Source of the DNA: an uncultured Ruminococcus sp.
GTDB lineage: Bacteria > Bacillota > Clostridia > Oscillospirales > Ruminococcaceae
Direction of reading: 5' to 3'
NCBI RefSeq assembly: GCF_946187255.1
Contig: NZ_CAMHRZ010000085.1
Coordinates: forward strand, 1 to 12,351
DNA: 12,351 bases
Shown: piece by piece, positions 1-7,347 of the stretch
How positions within the stretch are numbered: position 1 is the stretch's first letter
Layout: each line of letters starts with the position of its first letter
Notes under the pieces: generated by a model
Told to the model about the DNA's origin: nothing
The model's input: the letters and a program-made list of their open reading frames with translations, nothing else
Databases searched by the model: none
Made by a program: the position numbers and the translations under genes

Positions 1-40
1 GAAGATGATCGATGCCTACAAGACAGGCAACAAGCAGTGA
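1..40 (+). CDS. 3' end of an unidentified plus-strand gene (partial)
   Basis: Reading codons from base 2 gives twelve residues ending KMIDAYKTGNKQ and then TGA at 38-40. The rest of the gene lies before the window. The composition is plausible for a lysine-rich C-terminus, and a GC-rich hairpin follows about 20 bases later, which is what one expects after a gene end. The stretch is too short to identify a product or to be sure it is coding. If real, it converges on the sigma factor gene at 149-2212. Confidence 0.3.
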   Translation, partial: KMIDAYKTGNKQ

Positions 41-59
41 TCCTGCCGTGAACATTACC

Positions 60-78
60 CCCGTCCCTTGCGGGCGGG
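60..78 (+). terminator. weak hairpin after the plus-strand gene end
   Basis: Bases 60-66 pair with 72-78 (CCCGTCC with GGGCGGG, one G-U pair), leaving a five-base loop. No run of T follows on the plus strand, so it is a poor intrinsic terminator by itself. It may work together with the stronger hairpin at 98-133. Confidence 0.25.
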
Positions 79-93
79 TACATACATTACACG

Positions 94-133
94 AAAAAAC
101 ACCCGTTCGCAGTATCAACTGTGAACGGGTGTT
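94..133 (-). terminator. intrinsic terminator of the sigma factor gene
   Basis: Bases 98-112 pair with 119-133 in a 15-bp stem (core ACACCCGTTC / GAACGGGTGT, one G-U pair) with a six-base loop. Read on the minus strand, it is followed directly by six T (complement of A94-A99). It lies 16 bases past the TAA stop at 149. The stem could also stop plus-strand transcription, although the tail on that side is poor in T. Confidence 0.9.
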
Positions 134-148
134 ACATTAAGCTGTATT

Positions 149-2212
149 TTAGCGAGTGTAGGAGCTGTCGATCTTCAGCGAGTTTACTACCGCCTGAAAT
201 ACAGGGTCGTCCTCGTCATACTTTACAGACGCTATGAATACGTCTTTGGTATCGGTGCCTTTGTCATCATAATAATTGCTGACTGGATATACCGAATTAT
301 CATCTTCAAATATCCTGTTATACCTTACCCCTTCAAAGGTGTAGTCTCCGCAGGTGAACTTATCTATAGTACGGGCATCCGAAACATTCATGCTGTGCTT
401 GTCTCTTACATATTTTACATCGGGATAGTACCAGCCTCTCAGCCTTTCATCCAGCGAGAAGCGTATCTCTATCAGTGCATGAGGGTCGGAGTCTTCGTAA
501 AGTGTTATGCCCCAATCCGGCTCTTTGGGTCCTCCGGGACCTTCCATTGTCCAGCCTTCGGGTACGAATACTTCAAATGCGCCTTCCTTCTTTATCTCGC
601 CTTTCAGCTCGGAGCCGTCGCTTTCGGCTGTGTAGCCGTCATCGGGGAGAAGATCGACATATCTTGTTTTTGGATCCTCAAAATTGTTAGCGATATAGTC
701 TATCCAGTCCGAGAGCTGTGCCTTTTTAGCCGCAGAATTATCCGTTGAAAACGCAATGAACATTATGCCTTTTTTTTCTCCGTCGTAGTTGATCTCCTCA
801 GGCATCATATCATCTGTGTTCTCGGGGAAGGTCAGAAGTCCGTAAACTGCGGCATAGCTGATAGGCTGCTCCTCAGAAAAATCCGAAGCTGTCATGGTAC
901 CTGTTTCCTTTATGAACTCATCGCCGAGTATGTTTGTCGTTCCCGAAGTCTCCACATTTGTTTCCTTCAAAAACGGATCGCCCTTGATGATCTTGAAACT
1001 GTCAAAATCCTCAAGGAATTTCTCTCTTAGCTGCTCGTTGGTCTCAATGCCATCCAGCTCATAGCCGTCATAGGAACACAGACTTATTATACCGTTCTCG
1101 GGGTCTCTTGATTTATTCTGTACATACGCATTATACATCCCGTAATCCTCAAATCCTTCGGGGAGTTTGAACCACAGATCTTTAAATAAAGGTGTGTACT
1201 CGTCCACAGGGATCTCCGCATAGGTCAGCTCAAAGGGCTTTTTCACCTTAGCGGTATCAGCTGCTTCGCTGCTTTCGGCGGTGCTGATGTTCTCTATGCT
1301 GCTGACGCTGCTTGCGGTATTGCTGGTATCCTTATTATCATCCCCCGATGTTACAGCGCCTGACTGAACTTTGCCGTTATCCTTGCTGTTATGTACTACC
1401 GCTGCGGTGATACCGCCTGCTGCGATGATGCCTGCTGTCACGCCTGCTATTACCTTACCTGTTATAAAACTCATTTTTGTACTACCTCCTGCTATACTTG
1501 TTGCTGTATTTGCAGAAGCTGCGGCTGATGCATCTGTGAGGGATCCTGTGAAGACCGAAAGCGGTATGTCGGGTACGCTGATCTTCTGTGCCTCCATACG
1601 GAGGATCTTTGTAAGTATGGGAACAGGCACCATAGCATGAAGCCTGTCGTCGTTTGCCTTCTCGTAAATAAGCACCGCCTCCCTGATCTTTTCTCTGGCG
1701 GAAACGAGCCTTGATGAGACAGTTTTCATCGGGCAGTCCATAACATCGGCAATATCTTCGAGAGTAAGCCTGTCATAATAATAGAGTATGACCGTCTGTC
1801 TCTGCACATCCGAGAGGACATTGTTTATTATATCCATGACCACCTGTCTTTTCACATCATCGGTGACATAATCTTCGGGGATGAGGTTTTCATCGTCCTT
1901 AGGGTCAAATCCCATATCCGTCATCTCATCGAGAGAGTCATCGGTAGTCCTGCGGAACAGATCCTTGCACTTGTTGATCGCGATACGGTTTATCCATTCC
2001 GGGAATTTTGCACCGTCCTCCAGCTGCGGCAGCTTGCGTATTGCCGTCATGTATGTATCCTGCATGATGTCCTTTGCGTTGTCCTCGTTTTTCAGAAGCT
2101 TCAGACAGGTGAAATACACCGATCTTTCCGTCTCACGGTACAGTGTTTCAAAGGCTTTCTCATCGCCCCTGCCTGCGGCTTCAACTGTGGTCCGCCAATT
2201 GTTTTCGTTCAT
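149..2212 (-). CDS. ECF-type sigma factor fused to a membrane segment and extracytoplasmic domain
   Basis: The protein has 687 residues. Residues about 18-90 look like sigma-70 region 2 (LYRETERSVYFTCLKLL, then DIMQDTYMTAIRKL and WINRIAINKCKDLFRR). Residues about 120-180 look like region 4, with the helix-turn-helix LTLEDIADVMDCPMKTVSSR. A small-residue membrane helix follows at about 254-273, then a Ser/Thr/Asp-rich linker at 275-325. The C-terminal part of about 360 residues is acidic and should lie outside the cell. It seems to hold two related modules, beginning near LWFKLPEGF and FEVFVPEGW. A normal ECF factor is about 170-200 residues and soluble, so this one probably senses and holds itself at the membrane without a separate anti-sigma factor (inference). 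The start is supported by AAGGAGG at 2218-2224, five bases upstream of ATG. It has its own promoter and terminator. Confidence 0.88.
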   Translation of the reverse strand: MNENNWRTTVEAAGRGDEKAFETLYRETERSVYFTCLKLLKNEDNAKDIMQDTYMTAIRKLPQLEDGAKFPEWINRIAINKCKDLFRRTTDDSLDEMTDMGFDPKDDENLIPEDYVTDDVKRQVVMDIINNVLSDVQRQTVILYYYDRLTLEDIADVMDCPMKTVSSRLVSAREKIREAVLIYEKANDDRLHAMVPVPILTKILRMEAQKISVPDIPLSVFTGSLTDASAAASANTATSIAGGSTKMSFITGKVIAGVTAGIIAAGGITAAVVHNSKDNGKVQSGAVTSGDDNKDTSNTASSVSSIENISTAESSEAADTAKVKKPFELTYAEIPVDEYTPLFKDLWFKLPEGFEDYGMYNAYVQNKSRDPENGIISLCSYDGYELDGIETNEQLREKFLEDFDSFKIIKGDPFLKETNVETSGTTNILGDEFIKETGTMTASDFSEEQPISYAAVYGLLTFPENTDDMMPEEINYDGEKKGIMFIAFSTDNSAAKKAQLSDWIDYIANNFEDPKTRYVDLLPDDGYTAESDGSELKGEIKKEGAFEVFVPEGWTMEGPGGPKEPDWGITLYEDSDPHALIEIRFSLDERLRGWYYPDVKYVRDKHSMNVSDARTIDKFTCGDYTFEGVRYNRIFEDDNSVYPVSNYYDDKGTDTKDVFIASVKYDEDDPVFQAVVNSLKIDSSYTR

Positions 2213-2230
2213 GTTTGCCTCCTTGATAAA

Positions 2231-2325
2231 AGTTTTCCGACATTCACAGATGCACAGCTTTAGCTCTGCATTTTTTCATGGCTTCTTTGCCATTCATATA
2301 ACAGACGTATGAAGTTCGGAAAACT
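2231..2325 (-). promoter_or_regulatory. structured 5' leader of the sigma factor gene
   Basis: A perfect 10-bp inverted repeat (2231-2240 AGTTTTCCGA with 2316-2325) encloses two smaller hairpins: 2251-2258 with 2263-2270 (one C-C mismatch, loop TTTA) and 2278-2282 with 2289-2293. In the mRNA this would be a three-way structure whose closing stem ends six bases before the AAGGAGG of the sigma gene, with a UUU run at its end. It could control ribosome access or act as an attenuator. No known riboswitch class is recognised. Confidence 0.5.
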
Positions 2326-2423
2326 CCCAAAATATTTTTAGCTTTGTATGTATGCATAAGTTTTAAATGCCAGATTATCGTCCAATTGTGCATATCGATA
2401 CATAGTTAAACAAAGTATAGTTT

Positions 2424-2452
2424 ATTATACCATATCAGCCCCATAAAAACAA
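2424..2452 (-). promoter_or_regulatory. sigma-A-type promoter for the sigma factor gene
   Basis: On the minus strand, TTGTTT (2447-2452) and TATAAT (2424-2429) are separated by exactly 17 bases. TGG just before the -10 box makes it an extended -10. The start point would be near 2417, giving a leader of about 200 nt before the ATG at 2212. The promoter lies past the terminator of the peptide operon, so the gene is an independent unit. Confidence 0.7.
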
Positions 2453-2481
2453 GCCATACCGTCTGCCGCCTGTTCTTCCTC

Positions 2482-2533
2482 AAAAAGCAAAACCTCCAAA
2501 GAAGTGTATTATGTCACACTTCTTCGGAGGTTT
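2482..2533 (-). terminator. intrinsic terminator of the peptide/ABC operon
   Basis: Bases 2490-2507 pair with 2516-2533 in an 18-position stem with one mismatch (A2498/C2525) and an eight-base loop. On the minus strand, the tail TTTTGCTTTTT follows. It lies 57 bases past the permease stop at 2590 and ends the long operon before the sigma gene promoter at 2424-2452. Confidence 0.9.
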
Positions 2534-2564
2534 ATAGCAAACGGCATATATTTCGTTTGCTATA
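2533..2564 (-). other. second hairpin just before the operon terminator
   Basis: Bases 2533-2542 (TATAGCAAAC) pair perfectly with 2555-2564, extended by G2543-C2554. In the transcript this stem comes directly before the terminator stem and shares its last base. There is no T run of its own. It may protect the 3' end from exonucleases or assist termination. A run of eight G (2572-2579) lies between it and the permease stop codon. Confidence 0.55.
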
Positions 2565-2589
2565 TATACTTGGGGGGGGATAACATCTG

Positions 2590-5052
2590 TTATGCTGTCT
2601 TTAATTCTTCGGGGATGTTCATTTTTGATATTCTTTTCTCAACACAAAGCACAGTAACAACTCCGACGAACATTATCACCATGATTATCGCGGGATATGA
2701 TACCAGATTCATGCGGAAGGTCAGGAAGGGGAATTCGTTGAAAATGCTCTTGAAGACCGTAGGCGAGCATATCAGCGAAAGTACAACGGATATTATATAT
2801 GCTGTGCCGTTGTAATAGAATATCTCCCAAAGGAGCATCTTTCTCAGCTGACCTCTTGTCATGCCGATACTCTTTAGTGTTTCCAATTCTTTCTCCCTTA
2901 CCATTATGCTTGATACGAACACGTTGATAAGGTTCATTATCGCAATAAACGTGAGCACTACACAAAGCAGAGTGCATATCAGTTTTACCAGCAGCTTCAT
3001 CGATGCAAAATCAGCGGCAAGAGAATACTTGGACTGATAGTTTACAGAGTTATCAGCCTCCGTGATGCCCTTGATGAGTTTTTCTGCATCCTTTTCCATG
3101 CCCTTCTTGACATTGAACTCGTAAGACATGATGTTCTGATTGCCTGTCACTTCTTCATACTGTTCGGTATTCATATAAAGCTCGCAGGTGAGATCACCCG
3201 ATGATATGCCTGTCTTTTTAGCACCGAGAGCAACATTCATGTGTCCTAAAACGGTATATATATGCTCTTTTCCGTCTGCACCTGTTATTGTTACGGTGTC
3301 GCCCTGAACGAACTGACTTGTTCCGGGATAGATATCACCTTCCTCTGTCAGCCAGCAGCCCTCAACTATGCCTGTGCCGTCTTTGAACTTCTCCATGTCG
3401 ATATCGTCCTCCACCATCAGCGACTTGTCGATGGTGAATTCGGTCGATCCGTAAAGGTCGAGGGTGTACTCCGAACCTTCGGGGAGCTCGATTTCCTTTA
3501 CGCTGGCATAGTCGTTTGCCCTGTCGCCGTAGATAATCGAACCATCCTCTACATAGCCGCTGTTTTCGATCTCATCAACGACAGCTGCATCCAGTGTCTG
3601 CACATTTCTATCAATGTCGATATAGTCATTCTTGTAATAATCCGATGATGCTACCGTATAGTCGGACGCAAGTATCGTCGAAAGATATTTGTCCATATCA
3701 AAACTGCTGAGCGCATCGAATGAGACTATAACCAGCAGTACGGGCAGTGATATGCTGACAAGCAGCAGTGCAAGGCTCTTCTTGTTGCGCATGATATTAT
3801 ATCTTGCAAACTTGTGGGTCTTGCTGCCGTCGTTCGACTTTCTTGTGCTCTTGTAGCCTTTGAGCTCGATCCTTGACGATTCAATGGGCGACAGCTTTTT
3901 GATCATTCTTATCGGACCGTTTATACTTATCATGGTCGTTATCACAACGAACACCGCTGATGCTGCAAGTATCAGGGCTATAGTCGCGGGTGAGATGACT
4001 GTATCATCTGCCACCGAATCGTAGGAAGTCTGACGAAGCAGTGCAGGTAGTATACGCTTGCCCATAAAGTATCCGCCGACTATACCCAATGGGATAGCAG
4101 CAGCAAGCATTATAAACGCCTGATATCTTACAAACGCCGAAAGATGACGGTTTGACATACCGATAGTTTTCAGCCTGCCGAACTGCTTCGCGTCTTTTCT
4201 TGCTGAGATATAGAAAATGTTGTTGATGATAAGATAGCCGATAAGGACGATGACCAGTATCCCGACTATCAGTGTCGCCAAAGTCTCGGGAGACATTGCT
4301 TCTGTGCTTACGTTGTATCCCGGATTTATCGAAACAGTTTCGGGGTCATACTCCAGTCCCGCATCAGTCAGGATAGTTTCTGCTTCGCCCTCGATGTCAT
4401 AACCGTCAACCAGCAGTACCGAAACATTGCTCGTGCCGTAAAAGTCGGTATTTGTAAATTTTGAATCCCATACATCACTGTATTTCTCTGATGTGATCAC
4501 CTGTCCTACCTTTACGGTATAAGCCTTGTTTATCTCAAACCAGCCCGAAAGAACGAATTCCTCTGTGACAGTTTTTCCGCTGACATCGAGATCGATGGAG
4601 ACAGGTGTGCCCACCTTCTTTTCAACTCCGAGTGCTGCAAGAGTGGTGGTATCTATAGCCACCTCGTTAGCCTCCGTCGGGAGTTCTCCGCCTGTGGGGA
4701 GATAGTAGTCAAGTTCAGCCTCTCCCGCATCCATGTAGCTCACTTCAACATTGTAGTTAAACTCGCTGTTCACCGCATATCCGAAAAATCTGCGGTATCC
4801 CGTAGTTTTGACAAGCCCGTTCTCTCTGATTAACTCCACCTCTTCGCCAAGACCCTTGTCCCAGTCCTTGACCATAAAGTGTGCATTAGATCCCAGCTTT
4901 TTGAATTCGTAATAGGTGTTTGCGTTATTCAGTCCTGCCGCAGTAGTAAACAGGGTGGAGAACAGGAGTGCTGTAAGTATCATGGCTATTACCGTACAAA
5001 CACATCTGAACTTCTCCGCGATCAGTGACCTGAATGCTAGTTTTCTGATCAT
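2590..5052 (-). CDS. FtsX/MacB-type ABC transporter permease
   Basis: The 820-residue membrane protein has the plan of a duplicated FtsX-family permease. A first helix lies at about 18-38, followed by a large outer domain (about 40-255) and three helices near 256-282, 308-330 and 352-377. A fifth helix lies at about 425-447, followed by a second outer domain (about 450-685) and three helices near 686-712, 745-765 and 784-803. The inner-face motif is repeated (FGRLKTIGMSNRHL near 291 and LETLKSIGMTRGQL near 723), confirming two FtsX units. The start ATG directly follows the TAA of the ATPase gene, so translation is probably coupled. It pairs with that ATPase. Such pairs export or detoxify peptides and antibiotics. 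Here, at the end of a RiPP operon, self-immunity or product export is the likely role (inference). Confidence 0.9.
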   Translation of the reverse strand: MIRKLAFRSLIAEKFRCVCTVIAMILTALLFSTLFTTAAGLNNANTYYEFKKLGSNAHFMVKDWDKGLGEEVELIRENGLVKTTGYRRFFGYAVNSEFNYNVEVSYMDAGEAELDYYLPTGGELPTEANEVAIDTTTLAALGVEKKVGTPVSIDLDVSGKTVTEEFVLSGWFEINKAYTVKVGQVITSEKYSDVWDSKFTNTDFYGTSNVSVLLVDGYDIEGEAETILTDAGLEYDPETVSINPGYNVSTEAMSPETLATLIVGILVIVLIGYLIINNIFYISARKDAKQFGRLKTIGMSNRHLSAFVRYQAFIMLAAAIPLGIVGGYFMGKRILPALLRQTSYDSVADDTVISPATIALILAASAVFVVITTMISINGPIRMIKKLSPIESSRIELKGYKSTRKSNDGSKTHKFARYNIMRNKKSLALLLVSISLPVLLVIVSFDALSSFDMDKYLSTILASDYTVASSDYYKNDYIDIDRNVQTLDAAVVDEIENSGYVEDGSIIYGDRANDYASVKEIELPEGSEYTLDLYGSTEFTIDKSLMVEDDIDMEKFKDGTGIVEGCWLTEEGDIYPGTSQFVQGDTVTITGADGKEHIYTVLGHMNVALGAKKTGISSGDLTCELYMNTEQYEEVTGNQNIMSYEFNVKKGMEKDAEKLIKGITEADNSVNYQSKYSLAADFASMKLLVKLICTLLCVVLTFIAIMNLINVFVSSIMVREKELETLKSIGMTRGQLRKMLLWEIFYYNGTAYIISVVLSLICSPTVFKSIFNEFPFLTFRMNLVSYPAIIMVIMFVGVVTVLCVEKRISKMNIPEELKTA

Positions 5053-5712
5053 TTACTGCACTCTCCCGTCAACGACTCTTACCACTCTCTTCATCTGAGA
5101 TGCAACTTCCTGATCGTGAGTTACAACGATGATAGTCTGGTCAAACTCCTTGTTCATATATTTAAGCATATCCACCACCTCTGCGCCCATCGCTTCATCA
5201 AGATTTCCCGTAGGCTCATCCGCCAGAACTATCTCGGGCTTGTTTGCCAGCGCTCTTGCAATGGCGACTCTCTGCTGCTGTCCGCCTGACATGGAGGACG
5301 GCAGAGAATTTTTCTTGTGCGAGATCTCCAGCGCATCCAGTATGGTGTCGATATACTTGTTATTCGGCTTCTTCCCGTCCAGCTGTATGGGCAGAACTAT
5401 ATTCTCGTATACATTGAGTACGGGTATAAGATTATAGTTCTGAAAAATGAAACCGATCTTTGAGCGGCGCATCTTTGTCAGCTGCTCATCGTTCATTTTT
5501 GAGATATCCTCTCCGCCGATAACTATGCTTCCTCCTGTGGGGTGATCAAGGGCACCGATCATATTCAGCAGAGTTGACTTGCCGCTGCCCGACTTGCCGA
5601 TTATGCCTATCAGCTCACCCTTGTCAACGCTCAGGTTAACATTGTCCAGAGCCTTTACCAGGTTGTTTTCGTCACCGTAATACTTACACAGATCATGCGT
5701 TTGAATTACCAT
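5053..5712 (-). CDS. MacB/LolD-type ABC transporter ATPase
   Basis: The protein is a 219-residue ATPase of the family that works with FtsX-type permeases. Visible motifs are Walker A GKSGSGKS (39-46), Q-loop Q91 (FIFQNYNLIPVLNVYEN), the signature SGGQQQR (142-148), Walker B IVLADEP with E166, and the switch histidine H199 in VVTHD. I chose ATG at 5710-5712 because AAAGG lies about eight bases upstream. Two earlier in-frame starts, GTG at 5719 and ATG at 5716, sit on or too close to that ribosome binding site and would add three residues. The gene is 15 bases after the exporter gene and its stop touches the permease start, so the two are co-translated partners. Confidence 0.93.
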   Translation of the reverse strand: MVIQTHDLCKYYGDENNLVKALDNVNLSVDKGELIGIIGKSGSGKSTLLNMIGALDHPTGGSIVIGGEDISKMNDEQLTKMRRSKIGFIFQNYNLIPVLNVYENIVLPIQLDGKKPNNKYIDTILDALEISHKKNSLPSSMSGGQQQRVAIARALANKPEIVLADEPTGNLDEAMGAEVVDMLKYMNKEFDQTIIVVTHDQEVASQMKRVVRVVDGRVQ

Positions 5713-5727
5713 TGCCATCACCTTTCT

Positions 5728-7347
5728 TTACCCTATAGTATAGATCCTATCGACCTGATCCGAAAAACAATTGCTGTGAGATATGATGATGATCATCTTA
5801 TCCTTGATACCCATTATCGAACGCGCGATTATCCTCTCGGTATTTTTGTCCAGTGCCGAAGTCGGCTCATCAAATATGACCACATCCGATCTTTTCAGCA
5901 TCGAACGGGCTATCGCCAGTCGCTGTCGCTGTCCGCCCGACATAGTCATGCCGTCATCACCAAGTACGGTATCCAGTCCGTTCTCCATATTCCTGACGAT
6001 ATCGTCCAGCTCAACGCACCGAAGTGCTTCCCACACCTTTTCTTCGGGGATATCCCTTCCGCCTGTGAGGTTATTATATATAGTATCATGCAGGAAGAAT
6101 GTCTTCTGCGAGACCAGTGAGATCCTGTCCCTGAAAGACTCCATGTCTATGCTGCCTATCTCATCGTCGTTTATATAGATATTACCCGACGTTGCCCGCC
6201 ACAATCCGAGTATCAGATTGAATATAGTAGTCTTGCCCGCACCGCTTTTTCCGCAGATCAGATACTTTTTGTTCTTCTCAAAATCCAGGTCCAGCCCGCT
6301 GAAAATATTTTTCTCATCTGTATACCCGAATGTCAGATCTTTGATCCTGATATTCTCGATCTCATCGATCTGCTTGCCTGCCGAAGTATCCGCGCCCGTA
6401 TCTTCGCCCAGAACTTCATCCACATGGTCAAGAGAAGGGATGACCATATTGAAACTTACTTTCATGAATATAAGATTCTCAAACGGTGCGATGAACCTTG
6501 TGCAGTACTGCAGGAATATTATCATCACACCCATCGATATCTGTTTCTGAAATACCTGATAACCGCCGAATGCAGTTATCGCTATCAGGCTGATGGTCGA
6601 TATCATATCTATCGCCTGATTTGAAAAGCCGTTTGTCAATGTGAGCTTTTTAAAGCTCCTTTTCAGCACATCCGCTGCCAGTTCATACCTGTTCAAAAAA
6701 CTCCTGCGGAAACCATAGGTTATCATCGCAGGTGCATTGGATATGAACTCCTCTGTGAGAGCGTTCTGCTCTCCGTAGTCTTCTCTGTTTTCAAGCGCCA
6801 GATACCTGAGCTTATCACCGAACTTCTGCTGTGCTGCGAGAGTTATCGGTATCGTCACGATAAGCAGCAGCGTGAGCTTCACATCATAATAGAACATCAC
6901 ACACATAAGCCCTATCGCCTGCACCAGTGATACTATCACATTGTAAGCTCTGTATATGAATGCTGCCAGCTTTGCCGCATCGTCATTCACTACCGTCAGC
7001 AGATCTCCTGTCTTTTCATTGGCAAAGAACTTTCCGTCCTTTTTGAAAAGTCTGTCCAGCGCTGTATATTTCAGATGCTGTGTGAACTCGAATTCCTTTA
7101 CGGATGAATAATAATCAAACGCGAATGTCACAAGCATCTGTGAAATGTTAAGTATAAAATATATGGTTATCGATCTTATCAGAGCGTTAATGGATGCCGC
7201 TTTCGTGACCACATCCACGAAATCCACGAACACCATCGGTACAGCTGCCGACAAGACCACCGATATCAGCATCAGGGTAAAGAAAACACCTTTCTTCATT
7301 CTGTCAAGTTTCCATATCCTGAACAGTTTCTTTATTTCATTATTCAT
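5728..7347 (-). CDS. peptide-type ABC exporter, fused membrane and ATPase domains, no C39 peptidase
   Basis: The 539-residue half-transporter should work as a homodimer. About six membrane helices fall in residues 20-300 (clear ones near 21-45, 57-78, 132-153, 156-171, 246-262 and 272-292). The ATPase domain shows Walker A GKSGAGKT (366-373), Q-loop Q414, the signature SGGQRQR (470-476), Walker B VVIFDE with E494, and H524. There is no N-terminal C39 double-glycine peptidase, which many bacteriocin exporters carry, so leader removal must be done elsewhere. The neighbouring S8 protease is the candidate. The start overlaps the end of that protease gene by eight bases, and AAGGA precedes the ATG by eight. 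It is the likely secretion pump for the mature peptide. Confidence 0.9.
   Translation of the reverse strand: MNNEIKKLFRIWKLDRMKKGVFFTLMLISVVLSAAVPMVFVDFVDVVTKAASINALIRSITIYFILNISQMLVTFAFDYYSSVKEFEFTQHLKYTALDRLFKKDGKFFANEKTGDLLTVVNDDAAKLAAFIYRAYNVIVSLVQAIGLMCVMFYYDVKLTLLLIVTIPITLAAQQKFGDKLRYLALENREDYGEQNALTEEFISNAPAMITYGFRRSFLNRYELAADVLKRSFKKLTLTNGFSNQAIDMISTISLIAITAFGGYQVFQKQISMGVMIIFLQYCTRFIAPFENLIFMKVSFNMVIPSLDHVDEVLGEDTGADTSAGKQIDEIENIRIKDLTFGYTDEKNIFSGLDLDFEKNKKYLICGKSGAGKTTIFNLILGLWRATSGNIYINDDEIGSIDMESFRDRISLVSQKTFFLHDTIYNNLTGGRDIPEEKVWEALRCVELDDIVRNMENGLDTVLGDDGMTMSGGQRQRLAIARSMLKRSDVVIFDEPTSALDKNTERIIARSIMGIKDKMIIIISHSNCFSDQVDRIYTIG

Noticed and set aside
2251..2276. Hairpin followed by six T on the plus strand, looking like a terminator
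   Set aside because: There is no plus-strand gene to end here. It is better read as an inner arm of the sigma gene leader on the minus strand.
2504..2815. A 103-residue plus-strand ORF at the 3' end of the permease gene
   Set aside because: It begins inside the terminator stem and is antisense to the well-defined permease C-terminus.
5713..5721. Earlier GTG/ATG starts for the MacB-type ATPase
   Set aside because: They coincide with or touch the AAAGG ribosome binding site. The ATG at 5710-5712 has proper spacing.
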